From NCBI GenBank assembly GCA_022606425.2, contig JAHDVF020000495.1, forward strand, positions 186,001 to 250,000: 64,000 nt of DNA, in the 5' to 3' direction. Position 1 is the stretch's first letter. Each line of letters opens with the position of its first letter. This DNA is from Lepidostoma basale (Eukaryota; Arthropoda; Insecta; Trichoptera; Lepidostomatidae). The position numbers and the translations under genes are program-made. A model generated the notes under the pieces. That model had not been told where the DNA came from and searched no databases. It saw only the letters and a list, made by a program, of their open reading frames with translations. Positions 48,901 to 58,347 of the stretch are shown piece after piece.

Positions 48901-50532
48901 CTAAACCGCATCTCTTCAGAAGTGCACATTTTTCACAATAGTGAGGCTACCCTCAGAAAGCATCTACCTCTTATATATTAAAATGGTATTTGCTTTTCTT
49001 GTTTTTCTAATTGTACTATGTATATTGTTTCTCTATACTTCCTTTTTTTAATTGTTCTTAAATGTTTTCATTATCTTATGTTTTGTCTTGTTTCTTTTTA
49101 CTTATTTTTTAAAAAATTGTTATTTAATAATTTTTTTATCATCATAAACGCATTGGAAAATGTTCTATAATGTGAATGATCTTTTTTAATAAATGGAATC
49201 AAGTAAAGAAATCCCCTAATCTCACCTCGTACCATCATAGGAATGTGGTGGTTATTTAGTTAAAGAATGTGTTTGTATGTTCCAGTCTGCCAAGAACTGG
49301 GGCTCAGCGCGGAGCTGCGCGTGAGCTCGGCGCACAAGGGCACGGAGGCTACGCTGCAGGTGCTGGCGGAGCTGGAGGGCCGCGGGGGGCCGCTGGTGCT
49401 CATAGCCGTGGCGGGGCGCTCCAATGGCCTGGGGCCCGTACTTGCCGCTAACGCCTCCTGCCCTGTCATTAACTGCCCCCCGCCGGCGCCCATGCTCACG
49501 CAGGTGCGCTAAACCTCCTTCCTAATTATTATGTATTTCTATATAATTATTATTATTTAAATAATAATTTTTTAAACATTATAGTTTCATAACACTTTTT
49601 TGCACTTATCACAAACATGTTTCGGGACACAGACGCCCTTCCTCAGTGTAGAAATGTTAACATTTAAATGAGACAAAATCGAAGAAAGTGAGAGAGGGAA
49701 GGAATTAAGTATAGAGGTAGGCTTCATTGTTATTTAGTTAGAATTGTGGAACAAGGGGAACAAATCAATTATTGGACTACAAGTTTAGTTTATTTATTTT
49801 GAATGGCTTTTTTTTAATTTTTAAGCCTACATCTAGACTCAATTTCTCCCCTGCCCGTTTTGTGTTGTATATAAGTAATGATTTTGTCTCATTTCATAGT
49901 TTAAATTTCTACACTGAGGAAGGGCGTTTGTCTCCCAAAACATGTTTTGTGATGAATGCAAAAAATGGTTGTAAAAATGTTTAAAAAAAAAAACAAATCC
50001 ACAACACTACTTTATGGCAAATATAGAAGAAAATTGTTGCTTCAATGATGTTTTAAAACCCAACATTAAGTATTTAATATTGATGAGAGTGTAAGTTAAG
50101 AGTTTTCATCAATCATAACAATTTTAGAAAACTGTAATTTTTTTCACAATGTTAAATATTTAGTTAAAAATAAAATTTAAACATGAGAATAGGAAAAATA
50201 AAAAATGTGTGTTTCGATCTAAACTTTGGCGGGATCTCAATGCACTTAGTTTTATGTGCAGGAAGAGTGTTGGAGAATGAGTTCAGGTGAGGTGAGTGCA
50301 GGCTGAAAGATATTGAATAATATATAAGATGATTCCCGTTTAGGACATTTGGTCCAGCCTGTCGATGCCCTCGGGCGTGGGTTGCAGCACGGTGCTGTAT
50401 CCAGAGGCGGCGGCCGTATGCGCCGCGCAGACCCTGGCGCAGTACGACGTGCTGCTGTGGGGTCGTCTCAGGGCGCGCCGCTTGCAATACATCGCCAGTC
50501 TGCTCAGGGCAGACCGCAAGCTCAGGGGATAG
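36997..50532 (+). CDS. PAICS: Bifunctional SAICAR synthetase / AIR carboxylase, complete
   Basis: Purine-pathway enzyme for steps 6 and 7 (AIR to CAIR to SAICAR). Eight exons: 36997-37015, 44207-44410, 45313-45570, 46439-46564, 47012-47097, 47959-48127, 49286-49503, 50344-50532 (TAG); 422 residues (human 425). The 19-nt first exon encodes MSHPTH plus one base and joins in phase 1 to [26 protein letters not shown] synthetase motifs: EGKTK (18-22), [48 protein letters not shown] carboxylase motifs: [11 protein letters not shown] (272-282), SSAHKG (301-306), [10 protein letters not shown] (330-339). The last exon begins [17 protein letters not shown]. The 7.2 kb first intron is full of LINE, SINE and fold-back relics. 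Exon 1 is inferred from phase, a clean GTAAG donor and the upstream location; the other seven are certain. Confidence 0.95.
37765..37865. mobile_element. Fold-back MITE F, short copy
   Basis: TTTTATGGGAGTGATATGTT, centre TATCAAATGTTAACATTTGATA (a perfect mirror), then the complementary arm. In PAICS intron 1. Confidence 0.65.
38038..38085 (-). repeat. Hammerhead-like motif with a perfect 10-bp stem I
   Basis: Minus strand: TTTAGACAGC pairs perfectly with GCTGTCTAAA, enclosing GCCTGGC and GAAACCGGTC. The geometry is that of a type I hammerhead with the CTGATGA strand deleted. Confidence 0.35.
38455..38640 (+). mobile_element. LINE-A internal fragment
   Basis: TGGGAAACATGTTTACAAGA... GATGCTGGAAACAAAATAAA matches the region upstream of the common truncation point, i.e. 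codons equivalent to [20 protein letters not shown]. Confidence 0.6.
38690..38900 (+). mobile_element. LINE fragment (family X)
   Basis: Frame [20 protein letters not shown] ... [14 protein letters not shown], typical RT C-terminus. Related to the frame at 63650-64000 (RVQRMDPTRIPHA). Confidence 0.6.
39252..39316. repeat. 65-bp hairpin with perfect 15-bp arms
   Basis: AAAGATCCGTCTCAC (39252-39266) and GTGAGACGGATCTTT (39302-39316) enclose a 35-bp AT-rich loop. Possibly a minimal MITE. Confidence 0.7.
39345..39680 (+). mobile_element. LINE-B copy 2
   Basis: Frame [20 protein letters not shown] ... [20 protein letters not shown] ... [10 protein letters not shown], about 90% like the copy at 10222-10700. 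It shares the 3' end GTGTGACAGGACAAAAAGAA. Confidence 0.85.
40078..40400 (-). repeat. Dispersed repeat P, copy 3 (diverged)
   Basis: Shares ATTTTAGTTTATTTTTATCA, the AACTAACC flank and TCATATTTTAAGACA with copies 1 and 2; about 70-75% similar by eye. Confidence 0.5.
40490..40900 (-). mobile_element. LINE RT C-terminal fragment (family Y)
   Basis: Minus frame [47 protein letters not shown]. Conserved C-terminal box of craniofacial-like RT ORFs. Confidence 0.75.
41090..41450 (+). mobile_element. LINE RT C-terminal fragment (family Z)
   Basis: Broken frames: [19 protein letters not shown], then [20 protein letters not shown] and [20 protein letters not shown]. Confidence 0.7.
41455..41760 (+). 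mobile_element. LINE-A copy
   Basis: [24 protein letters not shown] frame, [20 protein letters not shown], ends GAGATGGTTAGTTAGTA. Confidence 0.7.
42240..42370 (+). mobile_element. LINE-A internal fragment
   Basis: Frame [25 protein letters not shown] region, directly abutting a SINE. Confidence 0.55.
42375..42512 (+). mobile_element. SINE-1 copy
   Basis: TGTGGCAGAGTAATAAGAGG head, GTTTGATTCCTGGCG B box, CACACTGTCTTTGGTCTGGT body. Confidence 0.7.
42600..42715 (-). mobile_element. Second tRNA-derived sequence (SINE-2 or tRNA pseudogene)
   Basis: Minus strand has A-box-like TGGTCTAGGGG and B box GGTTCAAGCC with about 40 bp between. Arm pairing is poor for a functional tRNA. Confidence 0.5.
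42990..43310 (+). mobile_element. LINE-A copy, frameshifted
   Basis: [24 protein letters not shown] frame, then [12 protein letters not shown] and later [11 protein letters not shown], with many indels. Confidence 0.6.
43346..43440 (-). mobile_element. CR1/L2-type LINE 3' end with ATT tail
   Basis: Minus strand TGTCAAAGCGCCCTTGAGGT ... GGCGCTATAAAAATTAGCC followed by a (TTA)n run of about 20 bp, as at 4712 and 53490. Confidence 0.55.
43480..43975 (+). mobile_element. LINE-A, long copy with TTTG tail
   Basis: Open for about 100 codons: [60 protein letters not shown]. It then frameshifts into [20 protein letters not shown]. Ends GCGTGATGGTTTGTTTGTTC. Confidence 0.8.
44670..44930 (+). mobile_element. 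mariner (mauritiana-like) 5' end
   Basis: TA then CCAGATGTATGCAATAAGTC as terminal repeat, a 170-bp leader, and ATG 44841 opening [12 protein letters not shown]. The rest of the transposase is deleted. In PAICS intron 2. Confidence 0.65.
44930..45240 (-). mobile_element. LINE fragment (family X-like)
   Basis: Minus strand retains [24 protein letters not shown] codons with stops (reverse of GGTCTGACACAGGTCTTATA). The same block recurs at 63590-63640. Confidence 0.5.
45761..45798 (-). ncRNA. Hammerhead-like core, intact CTGATGA
   Basis: Minus strand: CCTGATGA, an unpaired A, stem GCTCC / GGAGC with a GGCG loop, then GAAACCGG. The TTAG that follows lacks a clear GUC, and stem I pairing is weak. 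Confidence 0.35.
45884..46233 (-). mobile_element. LTR fragment, inverted homologue of 24270-24850
   Basis: Reading minus: TGTTATGTACC start at 46233, the same 44-bp internal repeats, end GGATAAAACA at 45912, then the PBS-like TTGGTGGCAAAGTGGCGAG. In PAICS intron 3. Confidence 0.65.
46670..46830 (-). mobile_element. LINE-A remnant
   Basis: TAGATTGCCACACTGCTCAG onward matches the reverse of the DRTLWRSIL region, then GAATGTGGCCGCTTTTTAG-type sequence. Followed by a short RT end ([16 protein letters not shown], 46855-46940). Confidence 0.55.
48448..48565 (-). mobile_element. SINE-1 partial copy
   Basis: Tail ATTGATTCTCATGACATCA, then the B-box region TATCGCCGGGAACCCAAGG. Middle deleted. Confidence 0.65.
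48690..49200 (+). mobile_element. LINE-E 3' fragment
   Basis: Frame [20 protein letters not shown] ... [16 protein letters not shown]-rich 3' UTR, end CATAAACGCATTGGAAAATG. Uninterrupted homologue of 31030-31720. Confidence 0.75.
49570..49985. mobile_element. Fold-back repeat with CTGAGGA...GAAACATGT ends
   Basis: Left arm (minus strand) and right arm (plus strand, 49908-49950) both read CTACACTGAGGAAGGGCGT ... CAAAACATGTTTTGTGA or close variants, facing each other across about 250 bp. In PAICS intron 7. Confidence 0.6.
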
Positions 50533-50734
50533 CCACCCACCCTCCACACACACACACACACATCAGGCGGCTGTAATCATCACGCACAAATCAAATTCGT
50601 ATATCTCTCTTTGTATAGTTGATTAGTGAGGCATTCTCAACATCATCTTCACATTTAAAGCTTTAGTGAGGAGTGCAAACTGCTAGCTTTAATCCTCTCT
50701 GACCTGATTAAGGTTTTTGAGATTAGTTAAATGG

Positions 50735-51150
50735 CCGATGTCATCCATTGCTGGACATAGAGGCCTCCCCCATACTTCTCCACGCATTCCTGTCTTGTGC
50801 CTTTCGCATCCAGTCACCAGCAATTTTCCTTATGTCATCAGACTATCGTGTGGGGTGTCTCCCTCTGTTTCTTCTATCTTCATGACATCTCCACTCCACT
50901 ACCCTTCTGGTCAATCTATTGTCTATCAATCTGGCAACATGTCCTGCAAATGATCATATTAAGGGTAATCAACTTTTCGATGACATCCGTTACTCCCGAC
51001 CTTCTATGTATTTCATTATATCTTATCCGGTCGGAGAGTCTAAGATGTAACATGGCTCTTTCATGTTTCCTTTGTGCTACACGGAGTCTCCTTATGGCTA
51101 ACTTGGTGAGAATTAGCGTTTCTGCTTCGTATGTTAGTTACTGGATTAAT
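50735..51150 (-). mobile_element. LINE-C (RTE-like) RT C-terminal fragment
   Basis: Minus frame EAETLILTKLAIRRLRVAQR, KHERAMLHLRLSDRIRYNEI, HRRSGVTDVIEKLI, then stops. The AMLxxxLxDRIRNxxI box is diagnostic of this RT class. Lies about 200 bp after the PAICS stop. Confidence 0.8.
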
Positions 51151-51169
51151 TTGAAAATTTTTATTTCAT

Positions 51170-51375
51170 TTGAATTATTGTTTCTTAAACAATGATGTAA
51201 AATTCCATATCAAATATTTGTAAAACATCAGTTTTCTAGAAGTTTTATTATCTTTTATGGGAGTAAAATGTTTTGTCTTGCTAAGGCATTTGATAATGTC
51301 TTGGGGATAACCTGTCTTTCTATAAAATATGATAAAACTTTAAGAGAACAGACAATTTTGTCAATTTAATACATA
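51170..51375. mobile_element. Fold-back MITE F copy
   Basis: TATTGTTTCTTAAACAATG end, ATTATCTTTTATGGGAGTAA, centre near AAGGCATTTGATAATG, complementary arm. Confidence 0.65.
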
Positions 51376-51622
51376 AGTATATTTTCCTTTAAGCAGCAAT
51401 AGTTACCTTAATTTGATTTTACAAATGGTTCAAAACCGCTATAATAGTTAAAAAAAAATCCAATATGAACTTGTTATTTGTGAAACGCGTTTAAAAGTCT
51501 TTTGGATGAAAAAATATTCTATAAGAAATAAATTTTATATCATTTATATGAATTTCACTCATTGCTGTACGCTGTAAGCTGTATAAATATTGATTAGGGA
51601 CCACAGAACTACCATTTTGTGT

Positions 51623-52416
51623 TTAACCGTCGCGTTGCCATGTGGTCAATTGAGTTTCCACTGCCAATTTAAAGTTGATTTTCTTAAAACCTATGGACCC
51701 TAATATTATAAAAAAAATTGTAATCCTCCATTGAAGTGTTCTCAATATTTCGTAATAAAAAAAAAGCAAAAATTACTTCCTTCATCCCAAAAAAAAATAT
51801 TTTCTAAGACTGCCCTCACCTTCATTCGTGTTAAGGTAGAATTTGTTTTGCTAATATTTACAACTTTATCAAAAGTGACAAATACTTACTCGCTGTTTTG
51901 AACGTATTATAAATTATATGTTTGGCCTTTTCATAGGTACGTAATAATACCGACTGTGGACGGAAACGCAGCACGCAACTTAATAATATCAGAACTGTGA
52001 AAATATTAACACTTTACCAAAAGGGACAAATATTAATACGTACTCGTTGTCTTGAACGTAGTATACATTTTGCCTAGGTGCCTTTATCATACGTAAAATT
52101 ATAGCGCCACGGGGCGCGGCCCGGTGCGGCGGGGCGAGACAAGTTCATACTTGGTGTCAGTTGATCAGATGCTGTCTCGCATTGTATGTCAGAAATCGCA
52201 TGGTTCCAGAAAAAAATTAATAATGATATGTTTTTCAAATAATTCATGTATGTTATAGATATCGATCTATTCCTAATGAAATTCCCTACAAGATGACATA
52301 AATTAAATTTTGATTCATCGAGTCATATGCTTGATATTTAGATAAAGTTAGCGGTAAACTGAATTGACCACATGGGAGCGAGCGTTTTGTTTTGAACACG
52401 GTACGTTAAGGGTTAA
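51623..52416 (+). mobile_element. piggyBac-type MITE T, copy 2
   Basis: TTAA 51623-51626 and 52413-52416 enclose 786 bp. Nearly identical to 22346-23125 except for a different GC-rich block at 52101-52190. Confidence 0.8.
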
Positions 52417-52914
52417 CGGGAAATGACCAATGGAGCACACAGGTTACTGTTGGAATTAAACAGTTTATGTTCAATTTCTAGTTATGAAAACCCACTGAAG
52501 ATCGAATTTATATAATATTCTTCAAATACTCATTTCTCAAAAATAAAAATTGAAATTTATTGTATAACATTCGTATTGTAGATGTTAAGACTGCTCTTAA
52601 TCAAATATCATTCCATTAGAAAGTTGACTTTTGTGCCTTATAAGATGTTATTTTGTTTTTTTATAATAATTTTAAATTATATGTTAAGGGATATGTTTCT
52701 TATTCTAGAAATAATAAAACATATTCATAATTATGTTTTTTTATTTTTATTTTTAATGAAAGGCGATATTTTTTTATTTTTTTTAATTTAATTTCAGTCA
52801 ATAAGTCAATAAGGTGAACCATTCGAAATGCAACTTTTGAAAAAACTGAACGTTGAGGTACGGTTGGATATACCGCGCTGGCCAGGCTTTCCTAGACTTC
52901 TCCAACACAAACAA

Positions 52915-53165
52915 ATCAGCAATAGTTCAGTGGTTACGAGCTCTGACTTCCATGTTGAAGGTCCTGGGTTCGATTCCCGGCGACGGCAGTGTGATTGTCA
53001 CACTGTCTTTGGTCTGGTGTAGAATTCACGTGACAATAAAATGGCGATAGATTGGCTACCTATCACATGTCACGAGAATCAATATAATAGCTAAAAAATA
53101 AAAATTGTACACAGTAATTGGGTCCAAACGACCTGTTGTGTACATAAAAAAAAAAAAAAAAAAAA
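52915..53165 (+). mobile_element. SINE-1, long copy with A-tail
   Basis: CAGTGGTTACGAGCTCTGAC head, GGTTCGATTCCCGGCG B box, full body, GTGTACATA then about 26 A. Confidence 0.8.
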
Positions 53166-53239
53166 AAAATTATATAAATATAGAATGTAACATACCATTG
53201 TCACAAGTTATTTTATACTTAAATATGAGATGTTGGGTT

Positions 53240-53520
53240 TCAGTTAGCAAACTCCCCAGAAACAGGTAGATTAGTTGAGCCAAAGTGCAGCCTCTGCACA
53301 AATTTCAGAGATCAGACTTTCGCAGAGGCAGGTCTGTCCGCCTGGAATATATTCCCTGCACGCCTCACATGCATTGACAGTCCGACTGATTTTAAATCTA
53401 ACTTAAAAATCCATATTTTCGTAATATCACATAAAACGTAACCAATCAATATCTGATTGCTGTTGTCAGATGCAGCTCGCATGACTAAATCACATTGTCA
53501 AAGTGCCCTATAGCAGTGCT
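53240..53520 (+). mobile_element. CR1/L2-type LINE 3' fragment
   Basis: Frame VEPKCSLCTNFRDQTFAEAG, LSAWNIFPARLTCIDSPTDF, KSNLKIHIFVISHKT*. The xFAxAGxSAWN motif equals that at 4475. Confidence 0.7.
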
Positions 53521-54985
53521 GACCAGAAATTACACTTAAAAATATTTGGATTAAAAGGATCTTAAATTTCCTTTACGCAATGAATTCCAAACCATTTTAT
53601 ATCCCGCGGTAGAGTTTCTCTCGCTATAATGAAATAAAGATTGCGGGGGTCTGTGACCAGCAAAGATATTTTGTTTACATGAGATAAGTACTGTGGGTAT
53701 ATATAGATTATCTTCTAAGTACATTATTGGGAAGATAATAATCACAATGATTATTATTATGTAGAGGCAGGTCCGGGCTGGACTCGCCACACACTTTGTA
53801 AACAATTTAAAAATATTATTTAATCTAAATTACTTCGGTTAACAAACATTTTTCTACAAACTCTGAAATCTATCAAAACATAACAAAATAAATTCAGTTG
53901 TATACAGTGATTCCATTTCAATTTAAATATTAATTCTTTAAATCTCGTGTTGCCTCATTATAGATCGTGTTGCCTCATTAACATTTGAGTCCGTTGGTTC
54001 AGTAATCAATCGACCAACACCCGTACGTCGACGAAACGCAAGATCTGCCGAAAACATAACCGCTGTACGTGAGAGTGTGCAGGAGAATCAGAGGCAGTCG
54101 ATTTCGCGTCGCTCACAAGATTTATATTACTAGTGAAGATGTATTAAAAACAAATAATAATTCATTCCGGTAAATTTCACACATTTAACTGTTAAAATAT
54201 AAAAATGCTGTTTTTATTCTATTTTTATTTTTTGCTCACCTAATGATGTCAACATAGATTAGCGAAACAGCTGGCGCGAAAAATAAAAGTATCAAAAATT
54301 ATGATACTATAAACAGCATTTTATATTTGAACAGTTAATAATGTTGAAGTATCACATCAAGGATTAATTGTATCTCAAAAGAGACGAAGATGCAAATTGG
54401 GAACAGAATATGGTAGTCGAGGTGTTTACAGGACTTATGACCTGTCATTGGTTGAGTTAAGCGCATGCTTTATGTAATACAACATTCCCCATTCCATCCT
54501 TCTTACGACCACTATGTCTGACAAATTTTTGGAATATGCTACTATGTAACACCACACTTCACATGTTTTATTTCAATCGACACACTAGCGCCATCTATGA
54601 AGATTAGATTAAGCATTAAGCAGAAGATCTTTTTAATTCCGCAATATGAAAGGCTACCGCCATTAACGTATTGCTAGATAACATCTTGAAGTATCATAGT
54701 GTTACGGCCAAAATAATAGACTATTCACACATTTAATTATATTTTGGTTTAGTTCAGTCCTGTTTGATGGACAAGCTGAATGTGGTGGGCTGTAGATTGA
54801 TTTATTTATCGTAGTATGTGCGCAGTGCTCAACTTAAGACCATAATTACTTCATATCTTGCAGGTGAGTGAAAGCAGTTAAAATGTTTTGAAGCTTACCA
54901 AATTAAAACATTCATGAGTATGTTCTGTACAATATTAAATTGTCCAACTGAAATATAAAGTTCATAAACTCATCACTTTAACATT
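53520..54985. other. Intergenic; short tandem duplication and hairpin
   Basis: ATCGTGTTGCCTCATTATAG is tandemly duplicated at 53944-53984. A hairpin lies at 54181-54345. Otherwise AT-rich, no gene seen. Confidence 0.45.
54181..54345. repeat. Hairpin element with an internal hammerhead-like core
   Basis: Arms TTTAACTGTTAAAATATAAA / ATTTTATATTTGAACAGTTA plus AATGCTGTTTT / AAACAGCATT. The loop holds CTAATGATG, a CTAATGATG...GATTAG partial stem and CGAAACAGCTG (54240-54276). Confidence 0.5.
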
Positions 54986-55200
54986 ACAACCCTTGGTGGG
55001 TCTTAGCTTCCTACAACAAACGTCTCCATCCTCGCCTATCTCTGGTCGCCATCTCCCAGTCATGCTGCTCCAGGACTCGATAGTCTGTCACGACACCGTC
55101 CAACCATCGCAGTATCGGCCTTCCGAGGCTTCTTCACTCTGGGTCATTAAACAACACCCTTTTTGGGGGGCTTTAGATCCATCATGCGGTGCAATGGTCT
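54985..55200 (-). mobile_element. LINE RT C-terminal fragment
   Basis: Minus strand codons resembling ILRWLDGVVTDYRVLEQHDW and EMATRDRRGWR (frame broken), a common RT C-terminal box. Confidence 0.6.
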
Positions 55201-55574
55201 AGTTGTTAATTTTGATAAACTTGACTACGCTGAGGCCCAGAAAATAAACTCAATAAAGTGAGAAAACAATGTTTGTGATTAAATGAGAAAAATTAGAAAG
55301 TAAATTATGAAATGCTTGACGAGGTATGTATACATAATTGTCTAATTTTTAATATTGTTTATTTATTTAAACTCCATATTAAATACAAATAAAAACCGAA
55401 GGTACGATATATGTAAATAATTATAAATAATAACTCAGTTATTCTATTTTATTAAATTTACTACATAGTAAGAGTAATAATTACTCTCATGAGTATTGAA
55501 GATCATAGAAAAGTTTGATTTTTATATATGTTATATTCCTATATCAAAATAGGATGTAGGTGACTCCACAATCC

Positions 55575-55775
55575 ATACAACCTTTGTGGCAGAGTGGCAA
55601 CAGCTACGACAGCAACACCGAAGGTCCTGGGTTCGATTCCCGGTGATGAGTGTAAAAAAAATCACGCTGTCCTCGTTCTGGTAGAATTTATGTGACAATA
55701 AAAATGGCAATAGACTAGCTACCTATAACATGTAATGAGAATCAATAGCTCAAAAATTGTATAAATTAATTGGGT
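55575..55775 (+). mobile_element. SINE-1 copy
   Basis: TTTGTGGCAGAGTGGCAACA head, GGGTTCGATTCCCGGTGATG, body and ATTGGGTCAA tail. Confidence 0.78.
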
Positions 55776-55889
55776 CAATTTAAAGGTAAGGATAAATTAT
55801 AAAATCAAATAACCTTTTGTATATAAAGATGTGGAAAACAACGGGAAACCACATTAAAAAGGCATAAGTGGCATCCCAAGAATCAGCAA

Positions 55890-56125
55890 AGATTGATGAC
55901 CTTTCGTGGCAGAGTGGTAAAAGCTCGGACTTCCATACCGAAGGTCCTGGGTTCGATTCCCGGCGATGGCAGTCACACTGTCTTTGGTCTGGTGTAGAAT
56001 TCACGTGACAATAAAATGGCGATAGATTGGCTACCTATCACATATCACGAGAATCAATGTAATAGCAAAAAAAATAATTGTATACAGTAATAGGGTTCAA
56101 AGCTCCTGTTGTATACATAAAAAAA
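55890..56125 (+). mobile_element. SINE-1 copy (best tRNA-like head)
   Basis: GACCTTTCGTGGCAGAGTGG, GTAAAAGCTCGGACTTCCAT, CCTGGGTTCGATTCCCGGCG, then the full body. In tandem with the copy at 55575. Confidence 0.82.
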
Positions 56126-56284
56126 TAAAAATAAAAAATGTATAATATATAAAAATAAAAAAATAAACAAAGAAAAAGATGTTAAAAGACTTTGGCGCAA
56201 ACCAATCCCTAGGATTGAAACTTAAAAAAAAAACAGTGGAATAAAAATATGTTTATATGTATAGAATCTTTAAAGTAAAAACTA

Positions 56285-57030
56285 CTACTACTAACCATCA
56301 CGCCATTTCCCCGGAGGGGTAGGCAGAGAGGATGGATCGCCACAATGGCCTGTCCTGGCATACCTCTCGGGCTTCCTCTACATTCATACATCGTACCATG
56401 CACGCACGTCGATTATTCCGACTTCGAATGTGGCCGCCTTTTAGTAATTGATTAATTTGGTCATGCCATGTTTTCCTCGGTCGTCCTCGGCTTCTTTTCC
56501 CACTCACGCTGCTTGTGTACAACTTTTTAACCATTCTACTCTCATCCATTCGTTCCATATGTCCAAACCATCTCAGGGATCCTTTTTTAATTTTATTCAT
56601 GATGCAGTCATCTGCCTTACATTTCTTTCTCATTTCATCGTTCGGTATTCTATCATGCAACGTTTTCCCGCACATTCTTCTTAGTGATCTCATTTCTACG
56701 GCGTTTATCCTGCTTTCATCCTTCTTTTGCCAGCTCCAAGCTTCACTTCCATACATGAGGGTTGGCACTAGAACTCCATTGTGTACTGCCATATTTGCTT
56801 CTGTGGATATATTTCTATTTGCAGTAATGACTTTGAGTGCGCCATTTATTTTATTCCCAGCACCAACCCTTCTTTCGATGTCTTTCTCCATTTTTCCGTC
56901 TCTTGTAAACATGCTTCCCAGATACGTAAATTCGGTAACTTGCTCCGATTTCTCGCCCATCGCACTTATATCACAAATCGTCATACATTCTTCTTTCTCG
57001 AAAACCATCACTTTAGATTTAGACATAATT
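56285..57030 (-). mobile_element. LINE-A, longest and best-preserved copy
   Basis: An uninterrupted minus frame of about 245 codons from MSKSKVMVFEKEECMTICDI to [20 protein letters not shown]. It includes [40 protein letters not shown] and [20 protein letters not shown]. This is the C-terminal RT and linker region only; the endonuclease and FADD-type RT core are absent. The 3' end is GGCGTGATGG with a TAG-repeat tail. The open frame suggests recent insertion. Confidence 0.85.
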
Positions 57031-57872
57031 GTGAAAATTTTAAAATAATTCATAACAAAGCTATTCATGAAATGATGTTTTGTTTTTGTGTTCGTGTTTT
57101 CTTTACGCCGCTCGTGTTTAACCATTTACCAATTAAACATCGATTTATACCAATATTTTGAATTCAATTCACGATATCGTAGAAATCTCATGCATATATT
57201 AGAATATTAAACAGCTGCGCCTATACCTAACGGGAAAAATGAATTTATGAGTGAGAATAGTTGGAACTTCGGAAACAATTTCACAATATTCAGTCGATAC
57301 TCGCGTATAGACGTGACCTTGGAACAGCTGTCTATCAACAAAAACAAAAGCATTGAATATAAGTTTACTTTCTTTGTTATTTTTTTACCGCGTAATCTAT
57401 ACGAGTACAGCAGTGGTTATTTATATCGCTGCATTAACTGATAGTACGCGGAGCGGGTGTGGTCTCCGGCAAAGTAGCAAAAAAAAACCCGAATATAATA
57501 GTACTACAACAAAAAAACTTGTCACAGGTGAGTACAATCGAAAAAAGGTATCATAATTGGAAATGTTACGCAACCTGAGTTGATAACGCGATAAAGTATT
57601 CATTTTCAGGTAAACAATCAATGTTCACTCGTTTTGTTCGCGAAATCTGTTACGCCGGTCGCAGCAAGGTCGTGTCAAAACATTTGAGATAATTCAACAA
57701 AGCTATTTATTTTTATTATTAGTGGTCACGTGGTCGTTTGTTTTACTGCAGTCTTGCTTTATTTTGGGCGCTCGCCTATATCAGTTGCATTTTGATTTCA
57801 CAAACCGTTAGACAGTTCTATGTAATTTATATTGGTGAATTAATCAGATATTTGGCACTCTCCTCAAATAAC

Positions 57873-57915
57873 ATGTTCCGCCGAAGTGTTGGATTGCCAT
57901 TCAACTATGCGATAA
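57873..57915 (+). other. Possible alternative first coding exon of SRXN1 (mitochondrial leader)
   Basis: ATG at 57873 opens 14 codons, MFRRSVGLPFNYAI, ending in A|GTAATT (donor at 57916). Spliced to the acceptor at 58338-58339 it is in frame and reads on through RRT into MSIHTANQ, giving a 126-residue protein. The basic, Ser-containing, acid-free start looks like a mitochondrial presequence. No transcript evidence is available. Confidence 0.35.
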
Positions 57916-58347
57916 GTAATTAATATTATTGATTAAAGAACGTTCGCATTCTTTGCATATAATAAGCATACGTGAAATTCATTAACGTCTTTCGAAAAGC
58001 AACAATGTTTTGAAGACGTGTCACTTTGTTGCGATGTGAGTTTGACGTTTGAATAATGGCGGTTTTGGAATAGGGCTGCCAGCACGCTTTTATTGCTAGA
58101 ATCAAAAATATTTAAAGTAGGATCAAATCAGAATTTGTTAATCTGTGGGGTGAAATGTTTTTTTAAATGTATTATAATTGTGTTTATTAATATTTTTATG
58201 TAAACGATAGCTATATATTTTTACAATAGCTATAGGCTCGCTTATAAAACACAAATCGCCATATGTTTTGCAAGAAAAGATTTGTATCAAGTAACCCTCA
58301 TAGTATCAGGGGTACTGTAAAGATTGTGTTATGTTTTAGGGCGCACG

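Noticed and set aside
50549..50566. CA-dinucleotide run after the PAICS stop
   Set aside because: Ordinary microsatellite in the 3' flank.
55900..55980. Possible functional tRNA gene
   Set aside because: Only the A and B boxes are tRNA-like; the sequence continues into the SINE body and recurs in many decayed copies.
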